This document shows positions 1 through 9,100 of a DNA stretch of 50,623 nt, in pieces. This stretch comes from an uncultured Clostridia bacterium (lineage in GTDB: Bacteria > Bacillota > Clostridia > Oscillospirales > Acutalibacteraceae). The position numbers were made by a program, and so were the translations under genes. The notes below the pieces were generated by a model. The model was given only the letters and a program-made list of their open reading frames with translations, was not told where the DNA came from and did not search any database. The stretch lies in NCBI GenBank assembly GCA_946186245.1, contig CAMHMN010000009.1, positions 1 through 50,623 of the forward strand. The letters run 5' to 3'. Within the stretch, counting starts at the first letter, position 1, and each line of letters begins with the position of its first letter.

Positions 1-345
1 TATGGGTTCACGTCTGTCAATTATTTCGTACGATACGCCCTCGGTCACACCGATGAAAATATAATGCCCGATGATGGGATCTGTTTCTTCTGCTGTACGC
101 TTGATAAGCTCCATGCGCTCCTTGTAGTGGAGTCTGGTGAGAGCAAGGTCTTCCGTCGGGTTGCTGACATCAGATTTTGCAACGGCAGATGAATCTGTTG
201 CCACACTTCTGAGCGAAATATCATTTTCATTATACTTCGACTTCCAGAAATAGTATTGCAGACAGAAATGCTTCAGTTCGTAGTAGCGATGTCTGCTGAT
301 CCAGTAGGGGTTGTCCTGTGCAAGCTGTGGTCTTACATTAATCAT
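1..345 (-). CDS. Phage-type hypothetical protein (partial, runs off left edge)
   Basis: An open frame starts at ATG 345 behind AAAGGAGC and stays open for 115 codons to the window edge, so the C-terminus is missing. The N-terminus reads MINVRPQLAQDNPYWISRHR and continues with a YYELKHFCLQYYFWK segment, then VSNPTEDLALTRLHYKERM and a GVTEGVSYEII segment. This layout resembles a family I associate with Firmicutes prophages, small proteins near late-gene or packaging modules, possibly regulators related to ArpU/RinA. That link is from memory and the function is not established. No other phage gene is visible, so the window may catch the edge of a prophage or a remnant. Confidence 0.6.
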   Translation of the reverse strand, partial: MINVRPQLAQDNPYWISRHRYYELKHFCLQYYFWKSKYNENDISLRSVATDSSAVAKSDVSNPTEDLALTRLHYKERMELIKRTAEETDPIIGHYIFIGVTEGVSYEIIDRREPI

Positions 346-392
346 AATAATTTGCTCCTTTCGATTTAAGCAAAAGTGAAAAAATATAGAGA

Positions 393-476
393 CCGTGAAA
401 GGGAATCGAACCCTTATAGCTATCGTTTTACCGATAGTGCATTACCGTTATGCTACCATTGTCTCCATAATAGGTC
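393..476 (-). tRNA. Degenerate tRNA-like element
   Basis: On the minus strand from about 476 down there is a T-arm (AAGGG, loop TTCGATT, CCCTT), a D-arm (GCAT/ATGC around AACGGTA) preceded by T-A where U8-A9 would be, and an anticodon-like arm of six pairs (CTATCG/CGATAG) around only GTAAAA. The ends pair as GGAGAC with GTCTCT, but extra unpaired bases lie between this stem and the T-arm, so the acceptor is not canonical. No anticodon can be assigned with confidence. TATTAT lies directly upstream and T6 lies downstream. It is either a decayed tRNA, possibly phage-borne, or a tRNA-like small RNA. Confidence 0.45.
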
Positions 477-583
477 TTGTAAATTTCGCGCAAAATTTGA
501 ATCTCGACATGTCGGATTCTATTCTAGCTTAAACCGAAAGGAATGTAAAGCAAAATATGTGAATTTTAATTCCATCCTTATAG

Positions 584-1015
584 GACCGCAAAGACCGTAT
601 GTCCATGTACAACGGGCTGGAAGTGCGGGTGCCCTTCTGCGATTACCGCATTGCAGAATACCTTTACAGCGTGCCGTGGGAATTCAAGGATTACCGCTCC
701 TACGAAAAGGGATTGCTGCGGGAAGCCATGAAGGACTACTTGCCCGACGAGATTCTCTGGCGCAAGAAGAGTCCTTATCCCAAAACCCACAACCCGGCGT
801 ATCTCGCGGCGGTATCCCAACTGCTGGACGAATTGGTGTGGGATGCTTCCGCGCCGATCTGGCAGATCGTCCGCCGCGACAAGGCGGCAAGCCTGATCAA
901 CGCCCAGAACAATCCCCAGCCGTGGTACGGACAGCTCATGACCACCCCGCAGACAATTGCCTACCTGCTGCAGGTCAACTATTGGCTAAAGAAGTACAGC
1001 ATCAGATTGGTTTAA
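584..1015 (+). pseudogene. asnB: Asparagine synthetase B, C-terminal remnant
   Basis: The reading frame opens right after a stop (581-583) with DRKDRMSMYNGLEVRVPF, the conserved glutamine-dependent asparagine synthetase segment of the synthetase domain. It continues through a WRKKSPYPKTHNPAYL segment to the natural C-terminus. About 143 codons remain; complete family members run to roughly 500-620 residues, so the whole glutaminase domain and the ATP-binding PP-loop are missing. No ribosome binding site precedes ATG 599. The break at about 580 lies close to the tRNA-like element, which suggests a recombination scar. It resembles the housekeeping AsnB rather than a lasso-peptide cyclase and cannot be catalytically active alone. 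Confidence 0.8.
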
Positions 1016-1033
1016 AATTCATCTCATATGCAA

Positions 1034-1082
1034 AAACAGACCGGAGCATATTTCCGTCAAAAGGGTATGCTTCGGTCTGTTT
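1034..1082 (+). terminator. Hairpin after asnB remnant
   Basis: A 17-base stem, AAACAGACCGGAGCATA against TATGCTTCGGTCTGTTT with one G-T pair, surrounds a 15-base loop 18 bases after the asnB stop. It is probably the old asnB terminator; the T tract is short. Apart from this hairpin and the promoter upstream of 1474, I see nothing recognisable in 1083-1345. Confidence 0.6.
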
Positions 1083-1345
1083 AGCTCTTCCTGCCATTAC
1101 CAAAGCTCATTTTATAGAGAATCCCAGATCATCCTGTGAAAATCCAAGTCTTTTCTTTATTGTAGGCGGGATGCTGCTCCTGAAAAGAATGGATGGCTGG
1201 TTTATGCTTTATTGTTTGACGATACGGCTATGAGGAAGGTTGTCAATCAAAACCCGATTTTACATATTATTCATAATTCAACCCGAAATAGCGAACAATT
1301 CTTATGAGAGAACGACAAACCGGGATTTGTCAAGCACGGATTTTG

Positions 1346-1398
1346 GGTCGATTCGACCGATTTTCCGTTATTGCCTTTTGGAAAACATCTGGTATAAT
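1346..1398 (+). promoter_or_regulatory. Promoter with adjacent palindrome, for the 1474 gene
   Basis: TTGCCT at 1371-1376 and TATAAT at 1393-1398 are separated by 16 bases, a good sigma-A promoter about 75 bases before the start codon. The perfect palindrome GGTCGATTCGACC at 1346-1358 lies just upstream of the -35 box and could be an operator. That role is inferred from position only. Confidence 0.6.
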
Positions 1399-1473
1399 GA
1401 GCATTGTACGGGGCGCTGCGGCATTCGCACTGCCGATTTCATTAAGTCAAGTGAATGACAGGATGAAAAACAC

Positions 1474-2715
1474 ATGAAGCGAACATTCTGGAAAAGAACG
1501 CTTGCCACGTTAATGGCGCTGCTGCTGTTGTCGGGCGCGGTACCGTTCAAGCCTATCACAGATTTGGTCGGCACTTTTTCGTTGACAGCGTTCGCAGACG
1601 GTTATCATTCGAATTGGATCAACGTTTCTACAGGCTATGCCACGGAATATTGGATCCAGGAAAACCATTTCTACAGGGTGGATTGGACTAATATCGATCC
1701 GGCAAAAGTAAAAAATTATGTACGGCTTAATATCTGGACGGCATACGGTAAAATAAATTTAAACACGAATGCGGAAGGAGATTACACTGATATTCCGTTG
1801 TATGCAGTCAATAGCTATGATCCATGGTCCTATTGGGATGTCTTAGGTCTTAAAGCCGGAGAGAGTTCTTCAGGCTCTTGTAATAAAACGTATGTGGTCT
1901 CCGGCGGTAAACCCAAAGTGTGCACCTTCACCTGTTTGGAAACAAAAGAGCCGACGTGGCGCTGGTCGGAAGAGATGAATTCCTGTAAGGTAACATTCAC
2001 TTGCGTGGAGAAAAACAGTCTCACCACAACTCTCGACGCAACAGTGTCATTTTGGCCAGAGTATGCGGCAACCGTGACATTCAACAGCAAGGAATATAAG
2101 ATCACCCCCACTTCCAAAATCACCTACGAGCTGAACGGCGGAACGATGGAAGCATCTAATCCCGCAACATACGATGCCTACGATGGCGTGGCTTCATTTG
2201 CCGATCCTTCACGCCCCGGCTATTCCTTCGGAGGCTGGTATGACAATGCCGAATTCACCGGTTCGCCTGTGACAAGCATTCCCAGGTTATCAGGCGGCGA
2301 CAGAACGCTCTATGCAAAGTGGATTATCCACAGGCACACCGTTACCCTTCCCGAACACATGGAGTTTGTTCCTGATACTGAGACAGGCGAGTTTGACTAT
2401 GACAGCACCGTTTCCTTCAAAGCGGAAACGGGCTGGGCTGCATCGGATTCAAGAGTCAACGTGGCCTTCGTTGCCCTTATGCCCGAAGGCAAGTGCGGCG
2501 ATAACGCAGACTGGAAGCTGATTGATTCCAACAATGACGGTCTTACCGATAAACTGTTGATCAGCGGCACGGGAGATATGTATGATTACGATCAATCAGC
2601 CAACAAAGCGCCGTGGTATGACTTCCGGGACGAAATTCCGGCTGTAGAAATCGCGGAGGGCATTAACGATGAAGAACATACGGTGTACGGCACTTTGACA
2701 ACACTGACTGCATAA
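1474..2715 (+). CDS. Secreted InlB-repeat/BspA-type surface protein, internally deleted
   Basis: This is a 413-residue secreted protein. A signal peptide (KRTFWKRTLATLMALLLL, ending near AFADG, residue 42) is followed by about 170 residues of unrecognised beta-rich sequence. One InlB B-repeat (about residues 215-283, ending in LYAKW) comes next, then the start of a BspA N-cap (about 338-398, with LLISGTGDMYDYDQ and APWYDF). In BspA proteins leucine-rich repeats normally follow a segment like VEIAEGI. Here the frame jumps straight to EEHTVYGTLTTLTA, the end of the C-terminal domain seen in the 29360 surface protein, so the leucine-rich region and most of that domain appear deleted. There is no LPXTG-type anchor. 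It is probably cotranscribed with the small peptide 40 bases downstream. Confidence 0.8.
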   Translation: MKRTFWKRTLATLMALLLLSGAVPFKPITDLVGTFSLTAFADGYHSNWINVSTGYATEYWIQENHFYRVDWTNIDPAKVKNYVRLNIWTAYGKINLNTNAEGDYTDIPLYAVNSYDPWSYWDVLGLKAGESSSGSCNKTYVVSGGKPKVCTFTCLETKEPTWRWSEEMNSCKVTFTCVEKNSLTTTLDATVSFWPEYAATVTFNSKEYKITPTSKITYELNGGTMEASNPATYDAYDGVASFADPSRPGYSFGGWYDNAEFTGSPVTSIPRLSGGDRTLYAKWIIHRHTVTLPEHMEFVPDTETGEFDYDSTVSFKAETGWAASDSRVNVAFVALMPEGKCGDNADWKLIDSNNDGLTDKLLISGTGDMYDYDQSANKAPWYDFRDEIPAVEIAEGINDEEHTVYGTLTTLTA

Positions 2716-2755
2716 TAACGCAATATGCATTGCTATGGAAAGGGGTTGAAATACA

Positions 2756-2860
2756 ATGTCCAAGGAATATATCAAGCCTGTCATGGAAATCACAGAATTT
2801 GAGACGGAAGATGTGATTACTACTTCGGGAGAAGAATTCATTGACGGTGACGAAGACTGA
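2756..2860 (+). CDS. Precursor-like peptide 1 (YxxP...EDVITTSG family)
   Basis: This 34-residue peptide starts at ATG 2756 after GGAAAGGGG. The N-terminal 25 residues hold Y5-x-x-P8, then MEITEFETEDVITTSG; the tail after Ser24 is GEEFIDGDED. The same segment recurs at 24660 and 29322. The Y-x-x-P motif, a Thr at the penultimate position and a Gly next match the leader/core layout of lasso-peptide precursors, where YxxP binds a PqqD-like protein. An Asp sits at core position 8. No modification gene adjoins this copy; enzymes would have to act from the 25-29 kb region. It follows the 1474 surface gene by 40 bases. I recognise no named family; precursor status is inferred. Confidence 0.75.
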   Translation: MSKEYIKPVMEITEFETEDVITTSGEEFIDGDED

Positions 2861-2890
2861 TCTCTCTCATCCTTATTCCAACAAAAAAAG

Positions 2891-2939
2891 CGGCAGACTT
2901 CCGGAATGTTTATCAAATCCGGTTGTCTGCCGTTTTTTT
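2891..2939 (+). terminator. Rho-independent terminator after peptide 1
   Basis: CGGCAGACTTCCGG pairs with CCGGTTGTCTGCCG and is followed by seven T. Unlike the hairpins after peptides 2 and 3, this copy has a full T tract. Confidence 0.85.
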
Positions 2940-2962
2940 ATTGATGAATCAACGATAAGAAA

Positions 2963-3121
2963 TTATGCCTGCAATGTGGTCAGGGTGCCTTAGACCGTGT
3001 GTTCAGTACCGTTCAGATTGTAAACCAGCCATGCCCTGACGTACCATACATCACCGGTATTAACGCTGCTCCTGGTCCATGTGTATGTAATCATGCTGCC
3101 ATTGCACAGATTACAGTGCAT
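2963..3121 (-). pseudogene. Fragment of surface-protein C-terminal domain
   Basis: The minus frame from ATG 3121 reads MHCNLCNGSMITYTWTRSSV, then a WYVRAWLVYNLNGTEHTV segment, an in-frame TAA at 2990-2992, and GTLTTLQA before the final stop at 2963. This matches the end of the 29360 surface protein (YTWNK...WYARAWLVYDLDG...HTVY) and, past the stop, the last residues of the 1474 protein (HTVYGTLTTL). The stop replaces the conserved Tyr (TAC to TAA). It lies between peptide 1 and the end of the giant gene, with no start signal, so it is a decayed remnant. Confidence 0.65.
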
Positions 3122-3154
3122 TTAAGGTGAGAGAATTACCTCTGGAATGACAAT

Positions 3155-6100
3155 TTACGCCTTGCGTCTGCGGCGTATCAGGATCACGGCAAAGGCTGCT
3201 GCCGAGAGAAGCAGAGCCGAGAACGCGATGGCAAGCGGCAGTCCGCTTTCACCTGTTCCGGGAGAATCGGTCGTGGCTCTGGCTTTCCACACAGCGTACA
3301 GGGTGACATTGGCGTTGCCCATGGAGAATTTCTTTCCGGGCTTGTAGGTTGTTCCCTTGCCGTCCGCCTGCGTGTTCCATCCCTCGAAGGTATAGCCTTT
3401 CTTTTCCAGATTGCCCTGCGGCAGTACCGTCACTTTCTTGCCCGGCAGATACTCGATTCGATCCTCGGGGACGTTGCCGCCTGTAGATCCGTTGCCGTCG
3501 TAGAATACGCGGTACTTCGTCTGCGGATCGTCAGGGGTGTCGCCGGAGGGCTTCCACTTTGCGTAGAGATGAACGTCCGCGTTCACCGTCAGAGTTTCGC
3601 CCTGATTGTAATGATCGCCGCCATCCGATTCCGTTGTCCATCCGTCAAACTCACAGCCCGTCTTTTGCAGGGTGGAGGGTCCCAGAACGGTTGCGGGGGT
3701 TCCGGCGGTGTACTGTCCGTCGTCTGTCGGGGGTTCGCCGGCGTCATTCCCGTTGCCGTGGTAGGTGACGGTGTAGGTCGGCGCTTCGTTCTGCTGCCAT
3801 ACAGCCGCCAGCGTAAGATCACCGTCGAGCGCATCCATGACCGCGCCTTCCGCGTAAACCGTGTCATCGCTATAGAAGAGCTTTGGCGCGACCGCACGCA
3901 GGAATGACTTCAGATATCCGGTGGGACTGGAATGACTGCCGGAAGCGGTAATCTTCCATCCGACAAACTCATAACCCGGACGCACATAATCGGTGAATCC
4001 TTCGTTGTGTCTGAGCGTGTAATCCTGTCCTTTGACGCAGGTGTCCGTTTTCACGGTTCTCAGCGATTCATCCGTGATTTCGTTGCCGGACAGACCGCTG
4101 GTATAGGTGATATTGACTTCGCTTTCCCTGGCCCAGACGCCGGTCAGGGTGACGGTGCGGAGCAGATCATTGCCTGCCACGGCAGAAACGGGCGTTGAAG
4201 CGTTGATGGTGAAGCCGGTGGTGTTGCTGCCGCCCAGCTTCCAGCCGTCAAACCGGTAGCCTGCCGGAGCGGTCGGAACCGGTTTCACAGTCACATCGCC
4301 GCCGAATCCGTACAACGTGCTGTCCGTCGGCAGCGCCGGCGCATCGGCGGGTTCGGTGCCGGTGTAGACATAAAGCACCTGATATTGCAGATTGTCGTAA
4401 ACCGCCTTGTAGCGCACGGTTTCCGCCGGCATCGCGAAGGTGGTGCTCTCCCCTATCTCCGTACCGTCCGCGTCGGTCTGGCTGCTCTTCACAAGTGCCC
4501 ACTGACGGAATTTCTTTCCGTCCAATTCAGGTGCCAGTGCGCCGACCGTGACGGATTGCCTGTACTCATAGACGTCGGTCTTGAGCGGCTGCTTACCTTC
4601 TGCATACCCGTCGATATCGTAGTATTCTACGTTGAAGGAGCAAATATTCCACTGCGCGTAGAGAACGGTGGTTGTACCCTCCGGTACTTCAATCGCCTGA
4701 CCGTCTGTGTAAGAATCGCCGGAATCGTCCGCCGCGGTGTTCCAGTGATCGAATTCATAGCCCGTTCTCGTGCAGTCGGAAGGCATATCCTCAACCGTCG
4801 TCGAAAGCGCGCCGTAACCTGACTGCGACGCCGGCACCTTGTCAGCCGGCAAACCGCCGTTGGCGTTGTAAATCAGATTGGCCTGCCCGTTGACGTTGAA
4901 GGAGCCGTAGAAATACACGTCGTGTGCCGGCATGACAAAAGCGGTTCCGGCAGCGTTCATGTTCAGGTCGGTATCCGCGTTGTTCCAGCCGTCGAAGGTG
5001 TACTTTCCGGGGACGGTATAATTGGCGGGACCCGGTTTTTCCTGCACGGAAACATCCGCGCCGTAGGCAAATGGCAGATCGTCTTCATAGGTGTAATTCA
5101 CATCGTCCGGCACTGTCAGACTGTAGTACACATAATAGGTTTCCACCTTCCAAACGGCGTAGAGTGTGGTATCACGGTCGATGGAAAACTTGTCGCCCTC
5201 GGAATAATCGACGGAATTGTCCGCGCCGGAGGTCAGGCTCCAGCCCTGGAAGGAGTAGCCCGTCTTTTGCAGATTGCCCTGTCCCAGCACGGTCACTTCG
5301 CTGCCGAGGGTATAAGGACTGTTCGCATCGACCGGAGCGCCTTCCACTCCGTTTCCGTCATAGGTCACGGTGTATTCCGGCGCCGTCCACACGGCATAGA
5401 GATCGGTGTCGTGATCAATGGTGAAGTAGCTGCCCGTCTGGGGGGAGTTGCTGTCATACGGCACATACACCACGGTATCGGCACTCGGATCGGTATCCCA
5501 GCCGCTGAAGGTGTATTCGCCTCTTGCCATCTCGCCCTTGCCCAGCACATGAACGGACTCTCCGTCATAATACGGGCTATTGGTATCTACCGGAACACTG
5601 CCGGTATGCCCTTCGCTGTGGTAGGTCACGGTGTAGGTTGCCTTGGGAAGCCAGATGGCGTAAAGGGTGATATCCTCATCGGCGAAGGTCACCGAAGTAA
5701 CCTGCTCCGGTTCGGTCTTGCTGAGGGACCATCCACCGAAAGTATAGCCTGTGCGGGTAAGACCGTTGTCGCCCTTCAGATTTTCCTCGCTCTCATGGGG
5801 GGCGTAGGTCTTGCTTTCGGTCGGAGGCGTGCCGCCTGTATGGCTGTTGCCGTCATAAAGCAGACGGTAGCGCGGCGAGAAATAGACGTTGACGGTGATG
5901 GCTCTGTCCTTCTGCACATAGCTGAGGGGAACCGTGTAAATTTTCGAGCCTTCGGTGTGTTCCGGAGCAATGGCGTTCTGCGTATTGTCGTTCTTCTCCT
6001 GGTAGCTCGCTTCGAAGGGAGACGCCGCCAGTTCATAGCCGGCGGGCGCGTTCAGCGTGAATTCAAGCTTCGTTCCGGCAAGGACGTGAGCGGAAAGCGA

Positions 6101-9100
6101 CTCCGCGTCTTTCAGCGTGAGGGTGTTCTCCTTGGTATCGCCGATCCGCAGCGGTTTCTCCCCGCCGCTGCCTGTGCCGATGATGACCACTTTGCCGTCC
6201 GTAATGGGAACGGGTTCATTGCTGCTGTTCATGAGGAACTGATTGACCGTCAGCTGCGCGAGATCCTCCTGGTCATCGTTGCTGAACTGAATCTGCACAT
6301 AGATGTTGCGGGTCCAGGTTCCGAGATTGACGGTGGTGATGACTTTACCGTCGACGACTTCCTGGGAAATCTTATCGTTTCCTGTCACATACGCCATATC
6401 GCCGCTTCTCGAAGCGCCCGCGCGGATGTAGTCGAAACGGTATCCCTCGTTCGGCTCGATGACAAGAACGATCGGATCGCCGGCATGGAAGCTCATCGCC
6501 TGCATATAGTCGGTGTCCTTGATAACGGTCGCGCCGTTCATCCTGACGGAGCCTTTGGGAGCGTCGGTGTCGTTATTGGTACCCACTTCCAGAATCGGTC
6601 TGCCGAAATAGTAGCTGACTGTGACATTGCCGCCGTCCGCCGTCTCATAGTGATAGGCGCAGCTGTCGTTTCTGGTGGTGATGGTGCCGTTCTGGTTGAT
6701 CTCCATCTTCTGCAGATTATAGGTTTCGGGAATTGTCGCGTCAAGAACCACATGAACCCGGTCAATATTGTTGTATTTGACCGCGTAGAGCGAATTCGCG
6801 GCGTTCACGGGTACGGTGGAGGATTTGACCGTGTGGTGGGTAGGATGCGACGTGCCGTCCATTTCATCGGCAACCAGCGCTTCTACCACGGTGTCGAACC
6901 GGTCTTCCTCCCAATTATACCGATAGAGCACCGGCAGGGCGTCGTGATGATAGATGATCGCTTCCTCCGGATTATCAGGCACATAATTGGCGTGATGATC
7001 CGCGTCGGATGTTTTGGCCGATTCGCTGGAGGATGGCTGACGGTAGCCCACACAGGTCTGCTCCACCTTGAGCGTGGCGGCGATCTCATTCAGCATGGAA
7101 GGATCGGTAATCGGCTCGTAGCCGTCCAATTCCTCATTGTAGCAGTACAGATTGACAGTCAATCGGGTATTCTTGACAACCGTGTCGGTAGAGGAATAGG
7201 TTTCTTCATGGACTTCCGGTACCTTGATGTCATCCGCGGTGGAGAGGACATAGATGACCGTCATATAACTGTCGTCCGTTATGGGATCAAGGGTGATGAC
7301 TGGGCAGAAGCCTACCGGCAGGGGAGGCTGCTCGTCATCGAAGAGAATCCGCTGTTTCATCTGAGTGGATTCCGTCTGTCCGTAATACACCGCGCCGACG
7401 CGGTAGTATTCATAATGACTGGAGCCGCTGGAACGCTCCACTTTGAACTGGTAATTGACCGTGCAGGTCGGTGTGCTGCCCCGTCTGACGCCGATATCGT
7501 ATTCCTCGTAGTTGGCAAGGTAGTTGCTGGAATAATACACGTCGTTCGTGCTGCCGTCAATCGAAGAAGCGCCTGCATTCACCACGCGCTTGGGACTGTG
7601 ATACCCCAGTCCGCTGTACCTGCGCTGGTATTCGTAGAGACCGAGCTGATCCATAATCAGGAAGTCGTCCAGACTCATCTCGTATGCCTTGATATGGATG
7701 ATATCGGCGGTAAAGGTTGCCTCCGCCGTGTAGTGTTTCCCACCTTGCAGCGAAGCGAAGGTTTCTTTGAGAAGCGCGAATTCCGCATCGGTAAGGGAGC
7801 CTTTTGTGATGGCGCTGAAATCCACCTGAATCACATTGTCTCCGGTAGGAGGCACCGCGACGGAGGTGATCTGATCGCGCGTCAGCGTCCATGTGCCGAC
7901 GCCCTCACATTCCAGCTTCAGTGTTTCGAGGGTGTAGCCCGCAAGCTCCGTAATTTCAAGTTCGAGCGGTGTGCTTTCGCCCGTGAGAAGAACGGCGCTT
8001 GCCTCATAGCCGGTGGACATGGATTCGTGCGACAGATTCTCGTCGTCCTTCTTGGGCGTGCAGTAGAAGGCAACGGAGTCAAACGCGTGCCTGTTCCGGA
8101 TGTCGGGACGCAATTGCGTCTGTTCGCTGGAGGAATCGGTGTAAAGCGCCGTTCCGGTCACCTCTGCCGCCTTGAGGTAGTAATTGACGATTTTTATCGT
8201 TCCGTCCTCCGTAATATTGAGGGACTTCTCGTAGTAATTGTTATCCTTTGAAACGGCTCTGGTCTGTATTTCGCCGTCGTCGATCTGCTCTGTGTAGCAG
8301 TAAAGCCTGTACAGCGCCTGCCCTTTGGAATACAGACTGGCGCGTGTGCCGGTGATGATGGCGTAGGAAGCGGTGCTGCCGTTCACGGCAGCGTTGTCGC
8401 CGACCGTTCCGCCGTCCGGCAGAACTCTCGCGGGCAATGTGTAGAGGGGGTTGGAGAGCCGCAGACTGACCATGCCGACATCTTCCAGAAGCTCTCCGGA
8501 AATGTAATCGCGGTTTTCCACGATCAAGGTGCCTTCCGTCCGCTTATCCGCGAAATACACCTCAAAGACAAGATTGCGGAACATCCGCGACTGCACGGGG
8601 GAACCGTTCTGCGTCACGGAATAAATCAGGTTGCCGTTCGCGTCGGTTTCGGTGTAGGTGCAGTCGTAGGTGTCGCCGTCCGGGTCAAATGCCTTGACTT
8701 CGTAGACTTCGTCATTGGAAACAGGCTTCACGGCAAGCGAGAACCCCGTATGACGCAGTACATAGCAGTTCACTTCCGGAGCGGAGGAGGTAACCTTCAC
8801 GGACGCGGTGGGCGCGGCGCTGCCTCTGGAAGAAGAATGGAACGGGACATCGCTCTTGTAAACGTCTCCGCTGTAAAGACCGCTCTCGTCTCCGCGTGCG
8901 CCGCTGAGCGTCGCGTAACTGCCGGTCAGGGTGTTGGGGACAAACTCTCTCTGCTCGGTGCTGTGATACATTTTCAGCGTGACGCTCGTGATTTTTTCGA
9001 TATAGACCGTGATCTCATAGGCGTAGCCGTTGTTGAGCTGCTGCGGCAGGGCGAATTTCGCCTGATAGACCGGCACGTCGTTCTCGGTCTTGTAAAGATA

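Noticed and set aside
584-1015. asnB remnant as the missing lasso cyclase
   Set aside because: The visible part has housekeeping AsnB motifs, is truncated before the ATP-binding site, and lies 23 kb from the modification genes.
376-1233. 285-codon plus ORF across the tRNA-like element and asnB remnant
   Set aside because: It reads the asnB remnant in another frame and has composition of random translation; the 584-1015 frame has clear homology.
4922-8251. Long plus-strand ORF (1109 codons) inside the giant adhesin
   Set aside because: It is antisense to the 3195-residue gene. The product is rich in His, Arg, Gly and Val with no domain, no ribosome binding site and no promoter. Long antisense frames are expected opposite Ser/Thr/Tyr-rich repeats.
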